From contig BDSI01000065.1 of assembly GCA_003117195.1 (NCBI GenBank), forward strand, positions 230,723 through 294,722: a stretch of 64,000 nucleotides of DNA, written 5' to 3'. This document shows, piece by piece, positions 57,293 to 64,000 of the stretch (its first letter is position 1; the number at the start of each line of letters is the position of its first letter). The notes under the pieces were generated by a model that had not been told where the DNA came from, did no database searches, and was given only the letters and a program-made list of their open reading frames with translations. Made by a program: the position numbers and the translations under genes. The stretch comes from Eudorina sp. 2006-703-Eu-15 (taxonomy: Eukaryota > Chlorophyta > Chlorophyceae > Chlamydomonadales > Volvocaceae).

Positions 57293-57437
57293 CCGGGGGA
57301 CTGGCTGCGAGACAAGTCTCGGGGGAGGGACCTCTGAGCTCGCAGCTGGGTATGAGGGGACCTGAAGGCACTCATATTGTTGTAATTAACTGCCGGACAT
57401 CCCGAGCGCTCGGGATGTCCGGCAGTTAATTACAACA
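57293..57437. repeat. 145-bp direct repeat with palindromic end, copy 2
   Basis: Same sequence as 57006-57151; here the palindrome (57379-57436) is about 20 bp shorter because the outer right arm differs. The roughly 140 bp between copies contains ATGTTCGAAACCC, similar to a tRNA T-arm or pol III B box. Confidence 0.88.
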
Positions 57438-58029
57438 ACAAGCGTTTGTGATCTTTTGCAAATGTCTTTTGCAAATGTCGAGCTCTCCACCTCACGCGCG
57501 CAGAGTCGTTGCCCTTCAGAATCATGCTTCCATCAGGCAAGAGGTGCACCAGACACGAGAAGAACCTGACTTGACTCTCAACCGATGTTAAAGAGTTACA
57601 TACCCTTGCTTGGGACAAGGTTGGAAATGGACACGTTAGATATCCAGGGCCTCCGTTGCCCACCGGATGACAGCTCCATCGACACGACAACGCGCCAGCA
57701 GCACACTTCCACACGCACTGCAAGAAAACTGTCAAGCGGCTCCAGAAGCAACTGATGAGCAAATAAACAGGCGCACCGCCAGATCATGGAGCATTGTGAT
57801 CAACCACGGGGGATCTCCGCCATTCGCCACCCCGCGGATGGGCAAGTTAGTACAGACCCAGAAGCCTGCTGGACGCGCTCCACATACACACACTTAGCTA
57901 AACTGGCAAAGCCCATCTCCGGATACCGCACGGGCAAGTTTCTGCCGGGAGGTGTACCAATCTCCCTGCTCCTTGGCATTGCTGATCCCATGCACTTCAG
58001 GGAATGCCCCAACCACCTTGCACGAATCA
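57438..58029. other. decayed repeat sequence, unassigned
   Basis: Short plus-strand open stretches (for example THLAKLAKPISGYRTGKFLP near 57890) run into the LINE fragment to the right and may be its upstream part. Several frameshifts are evident; no endonuclease motif could be identified. Confidence 0.4.
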
Positions 58030-58717
58030 AAGCGCCTCACTGCCCGGCCCCGACGGCATACCTAATGAACTGACGGCATACCTAATGAACTCCTCCAGGC
58101 ACTCCCGGATGCCCTCCAGCAAGCCCTCCATCATCCCATGACCATCATGTGGGCCAAGGCAGAGATCCCAGCACACTGGACCGCGTCCGAGTGAGACAGT
58201 TTTGCTGCCGAAGAAGGGTGATCCGCTGGTCATGCATGGAAAACAAGCTATCCATAGCGCTCGTGAACATGGTATACAAGCTGTACACCAGCCTTGTGAC
58301 GCTGAACGTCGCCCTCTTTAGCGAGCAGTCGCACATCTTCACTGAAGCACAGGAGGGGTACCTGAGGGCACGGAAAGACAGATTCAGAACATCTTGCACG
58401 CCATGGCAGACGCGGTGTTAATGAGCCGGGACCTCATAATCCTGTATGTTGATTTCACGTCGGCTTTCAACACAATAGATCAGGACAAGCTGCTGGCCAT
58501 TCTGTACGACTTAAGTTACCCTGTGGACCTGATAGAGCTAATCTCGAACATATACTCACGGGCAACTACAATGATTCGAACAGAGCATGGTCACACCCCC
58601 GTGATCCCTATTGAGCAGGGAATGGTCCAAGGTGACATGTTATCCCCGGTGCTATTTATCATCTTCATAGAGCCACTTATGCGCCACACCACATTGCCAG
58701 CTTTGATTCGCAGATAG
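58030..58717 (+). pseudogene. LINE (non-LTR) reverse transcriptase fragment
   Basis: Reading across three frames gives the start of a non-LTR reverse transcriptase: GPDGIPNELLQALPDALQQA, then WAKAEIPAHWTASETVLLPK with KKGDP, SIALVNMVYKLYTSL, QEGYLRARKDRF, and finally the intact stretch LYVDFTSAFNTIDQDKLLAI...GMVQGDMLSPVLF. Frameshifts lie near 58190, 58235 and 58383, and a 22-bp tandem duplication (CTGACGGCATACCTAATGAA) near 58062-58090. The YxDD catalytic block is not found downstream. A dead copy. Confidence 0.85.
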
Positions 58718-59135
58718 CTAGCAGGGATTGCTAAACTCAGCTATGGACTGAGGAAGGGATTCCCCACACGTGCAATCCTAGCTCCCACCGACCAGAGTGG
58801 CCTAGGTGTAGGGTCGATACACACCCTGTACGTGCAACCTTGACGACCCGGGACGGCTTGGAGTGGTCACGAGAGCCCTCCTACGGATACAGGGACAGCA
58901 CGCCGGAAACATACCGGTCCATCAGCTGAAATGGAAAAGCCGGTTTTATACACTCAAACAGCTGGCGCTCATATGTGAAGCCGGTTTGAGGGGAGCTGTA
59001 CCATCAGGAAGCTAACAGCCCCGCATAATTGTTGGGCGAGAGGCTCGCGACCCCAACCGAGCACGCCTTACCTTTTTGGGCGGGGCCCCAGCGCGAAGCG
59101 CGTTCGGGGGGCCCCGCCCCCTAGGATTGCCCATG

Positions 59136-59172
<37 letters not shown>

Positions 59173-62100
59173 GGTAACGGCAAAACGTTCATTATCCGCT
59201 AAACTAATTCGCTATGTTTGTCATATAAATTGTCCTCTATTGCAAGGTAACTTTGGTTTGGCTGAAAAAAATTCTTTGCGCACAAACGGTCAAAGTAAAG
59301 CTCCGCGGTCCCCATGGACCCGAGTCAACATCCAACCAACGCCTCTCGCGCTCATATTTGTTGCAACGGGTGCCGCGTGATGAATACTTGAATTAGGAAT
59401 GGGCGGCGCGTGCTAAATTGAACTTCCATAGTGTTCTGATGTTTGAACATCAAGATGCCACCAACACCAAGATTTGCCTTTCTGTTTTGCCAGATGAATA
59501 CAAATCCACATTATGTATTGAATCAAAGTTTCAAGATGCAAAGGGATAGCATGCCGAGTACATGCCGAGTTCTCCAGTTCCGATGGCCGAAGTCCAGGTC
59601 TCCCCGCGGCTTTTTTGCACCCTGTTTTTGCCTTACATTGCTATGTACTATTGATATCAAACCTTAGAGGTTCACGTCTGCTGCGGGCGTGCAACTGAAG
59701 TGTTGCATGCTTGCCGACGGACCAAACAACTACAGTTTCACGGCAAAACAAGAATGCTTCAAGCTTGCTTTGTCATCAATTGCTTGACAGACGGATGCGA
59801 TAGTGCATAGGCGTTTAGCGTTACGATAATGCCATTCGGTGACCGTTGGCGGCGCGTACTGCAGGTTGGTTTCGGGGCTACCTACCTGCTTGAGCTTGCA
59901 CGCCAATCAACGACACCCTCAATGGCACCTTTTCACTCTCTCACACTCTTGCGCGGTACTAGAGTTTCCCTTGTAAAGCAACCGGCCCATACGGATTATA
60001 GGGGGCCCCGCCCTTTTCCGGCTTCGAGGAAGCCGACCCCCTACTTGTCGATACCTTCAACTACTGCTTGAGCTGGGCCTTTACCTGAGAGCCCTACGTG
60101 ACAACAACAGGGGGCAGCACCTCATCGACACAACCCAGCTGCAACACATAGGCGGGCGCCGTGTACGACAGAAACACAAAGCCGCATCAAATAGACTCAG
60201 TCTGGCGCTCAGCGAGGACCCCACCACTCACACAGGAGCTTCAAACTACTGCAGCGCTGCACCCCTGCTGACCGATCTCGGAAGAATTCCCGGGGAAGAA
60301 TTCCCGGAGAAGCGACCATCACAGGGCTCACATGCCGTGGCACCGTCCCCAACCCTCTCCCGGGTGACTACATTACCCGGTCCATGCGGTCTGGAACGCA
60401 AAACCCTGATCAGAGTGTGCACCCCGACGACCTTGTAAATCCTCATTCAGGCCCCACAAGGCGCAAGATACCGAAGACCCCGGTACCTTCCCGTGTACAG
60501 GGCATGAGCAACCATCACACCCAGGAAGAAGGCGGAACCCAGACGGAAAGCATAGAAATCCCGTGTGTGAGCTCCAAAAACTCTACCGGCAGAGAAACAA
60601 GGGCAAGCCGGTGAATGGCATCACGGACATGGACCCAATCGGATGGGTGCCAAAACAGGGAACCCTAACCGCCGAGCACTGTGCCCTCCTCCTGGGGCTC
60701 CCCACCCTTCAGGGACTCACCCAAAGGGTGCCTGACGCAGAACGACTTTACAACATGCTCATGGGCAACCAAACGACTGGCCCGATGTTGTGTATAGTCC
60801 ACCGGTTTGGTGGCGTCAAAAGACACCGATTTGGAGACCTGCCGTAGATTATATACAGGGCTGCACGTCACAGATGACGTGTCCTCTTCCCGAATATTCT
60901 CGGGCGACAGGTTCGCGACCGTCCAGACGAAGTTCCAGAAGATCCGAAGAAGTCTCCAATCGGGTTGCCAGTCAGCGCCAGGGAACAGTCCCAGCCATAG
61001 CCAGATGCTATGACCCCCGCCTATGCACAGCGCATAGACTTCCGCAGACAGATGCGGCATTAATACAACAGAGGCCGACAGAACGTAGCTCAGGCGCTAC
61101 TCGGCATACGAACAGCTCGTCAGACAGTTGGCCTGTACGTCGGGCAAGTCAGACTACTACGTTCAGTGGTAGTTTCGGACGTATCAGAAGTATTACCAGA
61201 ATTATTGTCAGACCAATTATTATTAGATATTATAACAATGTTAAATATTACAGAATTAGTGCGTATCAGATTACGCAGTATACAACACCCGAGGGGGTAC
61301 CAACCGAAAATGGGTTCGCAATTACCCAAGCTCTGTTCGAGACGCAGGACAGAGTGACCCGCATTATTGACCAAACACGAAAGCGATTGGATGCTGACCG
61401 AGTAAGCAAAAGCGGACCGTGAGACATAGCCGACTGACTCACCGTACCTACTTCACGGTCGCCTGGCAGAGGACCCTCATACCCAAGGGGGCGCTTCCGA
61501 CTATGAAGCCCACAAGTACACACTGCACGACCTACGGCCATACATCACAGGCGATAATGGGGATGGTGACATGCTAGATGAATGGGAGTACAGATGTAAA
61601 GGTACAGCAAGTGAAGCGTGTGAGCACACACACTGTTCCAGGCGCTGCTCATCGCCTGTTTGTCGGATGTGTTGGAGTCACCGCGGTGGTGTCAGTTTGT
61701 CTCATTACACCAGGATCCGTAGAGTCCTGATGTGAATGAACTGTATCATGTAGGTGCAGCGTGCGTGTTCCATTGCAGGACTTCTTGGCAAGGGCAACAC
61801 ATGTAGGGGGTGACATGCATTTAAACGTCAGGTTGAGTGTGTCATGGCCGAATAGAGCTGTGATGGTTCGGTACGTACAGTCCCGCCGCCCAGTGCCTTC
61901 GTGGTGTGGTCTGAGTGGTGCTGTTGTTTGCGAAGGTTTGCTTTGCTGGGGTACCGGAGGGTGTACCAGCAACACGGGCGGCCATGATGATTGCATTGCA
62001 GGAAAGATGTTAAAATGCATTGTATGTTAGTTGGACGAACACTCAAGAGAGCTGGGTTAAGCCCTGAAATGTTGTCAGATCCATTGTAGTCCTGGTCTGT

Positions 62101-62621
62101 GAGGGACCCTCACTCAGCCCTGCTTGTCCGCTGTCAGGGAGCATGGGCACATTGTCGAACCTGGCTCGTGCTGCCAACTTGCCATACATATAACAGCCGG
62201 GAAGACAGTACGTACCGCCTGGTGTCCAACCACTGTTACATCATAACTGTCCAAATGTGTTCGGGGGCTGCAGCAGCGGGACATCAAGCTCATTTGCCTG
62301 ATAGACAAAGCCAGAAATGGGTGGACTCCACCAGTGTCTGCAGCACTTCTCCTATGATCCTGCCTCATCATATGAAACAACCACCTCACACACGCTCACA
62401 CGTCCGCCTTTCTGTGCTGCAGAAACACACCTCTTTTCAAATTCCTGACACCATTACCACGGTCATGCAGGGTCATGCCAAGCCAATAAAAAGTTGGCCG
62501 CAGCTTATCCCCCGCAAATGGAAACCAGTTTTCGCCTAGGGCTTTCGCCTCCAGCCCATCTCCACAATGCAACTGATGCGGGCACACAGCTGGGATCTGC
62601 CCTCTGCCCCTCTCCCGGCCC
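58718..62621. other. decayed repeats, no supported host gene
   Basis: Contains a GC-rich hairpin (GGGGCCCCAGCGCGAAGCGC, near 59083), a (GT)n run, and open stretches at 60005-60437 (LQLLLELGLYLRALRDNNRG) and 60790-61422 (210 codons) that look like remnants of a mobile-element protein, possibly the same LINE. The last 400 bp may be the 3' UTR of the FKBP gene (TGTAA on its strand at 62236-62240). Confidence 0.4.
59137..59170 (+). repeat. (GT)n microsatellite
   Basis: About 16 GT units with no interruption. Confidence 0.95.
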
Positions 62622-64000
62622 CTACTTGCGGCCTCCAACGCGCAGCATCTGCACCTCGAACAGCAGTGGTTCCCTGCGGTGCGGTGGGGTGTGGTGCGAC
62701 ACAGTTGACACGTGCTGAGGCCAGATGTGTTGCAAGGTGTGGCCGGGACCCCTGGGAGACACGTACAGGGAACACGTCCAGGAGATCCGTACAGTCCTAG
62801 TTCCATCCCAGCCACAGCGCCGTGCGACACGCCAGTACATGGCACGACTTCACCGAAACCCAAGTTAAACCCGAATCCAGGGCCGCGTGTTGCCAGAGAG
62901 CAACCCATGGCAAGACCAGGATGGGCACAGCTGATTGCGGACCAGGTACCGATTCCTGATATATCCGAGGATTCTTGATTTCATTGATGTACGACAAGGG
63001 TCATTGGCCTGCTTACCTGCGATGGGTCTCCAGTTGGCGCCGGGTGGCAAACGTGGGTGGCTGTGGCGCCTCTTCACCGCCTACGTAGCCCAGCTCCGGG
63101 GGGATCAGGGCGCGTCGCTTTGAGCCCGGGGCCATACCCGTGAGCACCTCCTCCAGGCCCTGTGGGAGAGGTAGGGCACAGCGAATTGCTTGGGAGGCAA
63201 CGATAAAACGTCACTGACTGCGGGTGGAGCAGGCCGTAGCGGTGTCCGGCATCAAAGCAGTGCAAGAAATACGCACCATTCTAGCGTGTGCTGTGTACGA
63301 CACATCATCCTGGCACATCCTGGCCTCGTACAGCTGGGACCCCGCAAGATGGTTTCCCGGGTGGAGCAGCGGAGCATGTCGTACATGTGTGTTTCAGTGT
63401 TTAAGCCTACAGCGGTAAGACGTTGCCGGTGTCGCAAACCAGAAGGACCCGAGCGCCCAGCGCCTTCCCCCCCCAAAGCAGGCGTGCTCAACCCCTCACG
63501 GGTTAACAGGGCCTCCCCCGCCGAACCGCCACCCACCCACCCACCAAACCCACCCACCGGAATGAGGTCCCCGCCGCCTAACTTGGCGTTCACGGGCGCC
63601 ACCGGCACGTCCCTCGGCTGGAATGACACGCCCTCCACCGTGCCATAGATGAAGTAGCCGTTACTGCGCCGCAGCACATAGTCGAACAAGACCGTGTCCC
63701 CCGGCCCCGCTGTGGGCCCTGTGCCGATGTTCAGCTCCTGGAAGCGCACGCCGCTGGGCAGTTTGACGAAGCGGGGCTGGTTGGGGTCCACAGGCGCACC
63801 CAGTCCAGGGGAGGACCAGTCGCCGGGGTCGACGGCGCTGGGCTTGGAGGCGGCGGGGGGAGGACTGGGGATGGCGGCGAGGGCGAGGGCTGCGGAGGAG
63901 CTGAGCGCTGCGCTGAGGAGGTCGCGGCGAGTTGGGGGTTTCGGGGCAGAGGCATGAGTGGGAGGTTCGGCTGGGGTGGAGGAGGATGCGGTGGAGCGGC
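62622..64000 (-). CDS. thylakoid-lumen FKBP-type peptidyl-prolyl isomerase, 5' partial
   Basis: Three exons in transcription order: from beyond 64000 to 63558, 63017-63159 and 62622-62673 (TAG); junctions in phase. The N-terminal part shows a Ser/Pro-rich stretch, then RRDLLSAALSSSAALALAA: twin arginine plus hydrophobic core, as in Tat-type lumen transit signals. The isomerase domain follows: LPSGVRFQELNIGTGPTAGP, GDTVLFDYVLRRSNGYFIY, DLIPGLEEVLTGMAPGSKRR, ALIPPELGY, TFATRRQLETHRR and the last strand EPLLFEVQMLRV. It resembles the lumenal FKBP16/17/18 group of plants. Several active-site aromatic positions of FKBP12 seem not to be conserved, common in lumenal members, so catalytic activity is doubtful. 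The transit peptide start lies outside the window. Confidence 0.88.

Overview
The window is nuclear DNA from a green alga, most likely a volvocine chlorophyte (Volvox/Chlamydomonas relatives). The basis is G+C-rich exons split by many short GT-AG introns, TGTAA as the plausible poly(A) signal, long Gln/Ala/Gly/Pro runs inside conserved proteins, numerous intronic minisatellites, and plant-type versions of the proteins. Nothing prokaryotic is present. Gene models were built by hand from conserved blocks, splice sites and reading-phase bookkeeping.

Layout, left to right. 1-1579 (-): the 3' part of an unrecognised multi-exon gene. 2681-18528 (+): a P4-type phospholipid flippase with about 24 exons; its second intron carries a terminal-inverted-repeat transposon and an internally deleted copy side by side (4458-6543). 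20944-21621 (+): a small three-exon gene resembling plant mitoribosomal mL59/mL64. 23994-32613 (-): complete MCM4 (15 exons, 971 aa), with introns full of tandem repeats and with sequence modules shared between introns. 34711-36399 (+): a LON-domain protein without a protease domain (5' end unresolved). 40625-45277 (-): a complete CUE-DUF1771-Smr protein (7 exons, 702 aa). 45775-48077 (+): the N-terminal part of an acid-lipase-like gene that appears truncated and frameshifted. 48078-62621: a transposon graveyard with a 2-kb foldback, a Ty1/copia element in two head-on halves, paired 145-bp repeats with a long palindrome, and a decayed LINE reverse transcriptase. 62622-64000 (-): the 3' part of a thylakoid-lumen FKBP-type isomerase.

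The host genes are ordinary eukaryotic housekeeping functions (membrane lipid asymmetry, replication licensing, mitochondrial translation, ubiquitin/RNA-linked scaffolding, lumenal protein folding) and do not form a pathway. MCM4 and the LON gene are divergent, as are the Smr gene and the lipase (497 bp apart, possibly a shared promoter).

The most unusual material is non-genic: (i) a short palindrome, GACCC-NN-GGGTC, scattered through coding and intronic parts of two genes; (ii) homologous modules at both ends of two different MCM4 introns and before the acceptor of a third, as introner-like intron duplication would produce; (iii) a 45-bp sequence shared by introns of two unrelated genes at about the same distance from the acceptor; and (iv) the inverted architecture of the transposon cluster.
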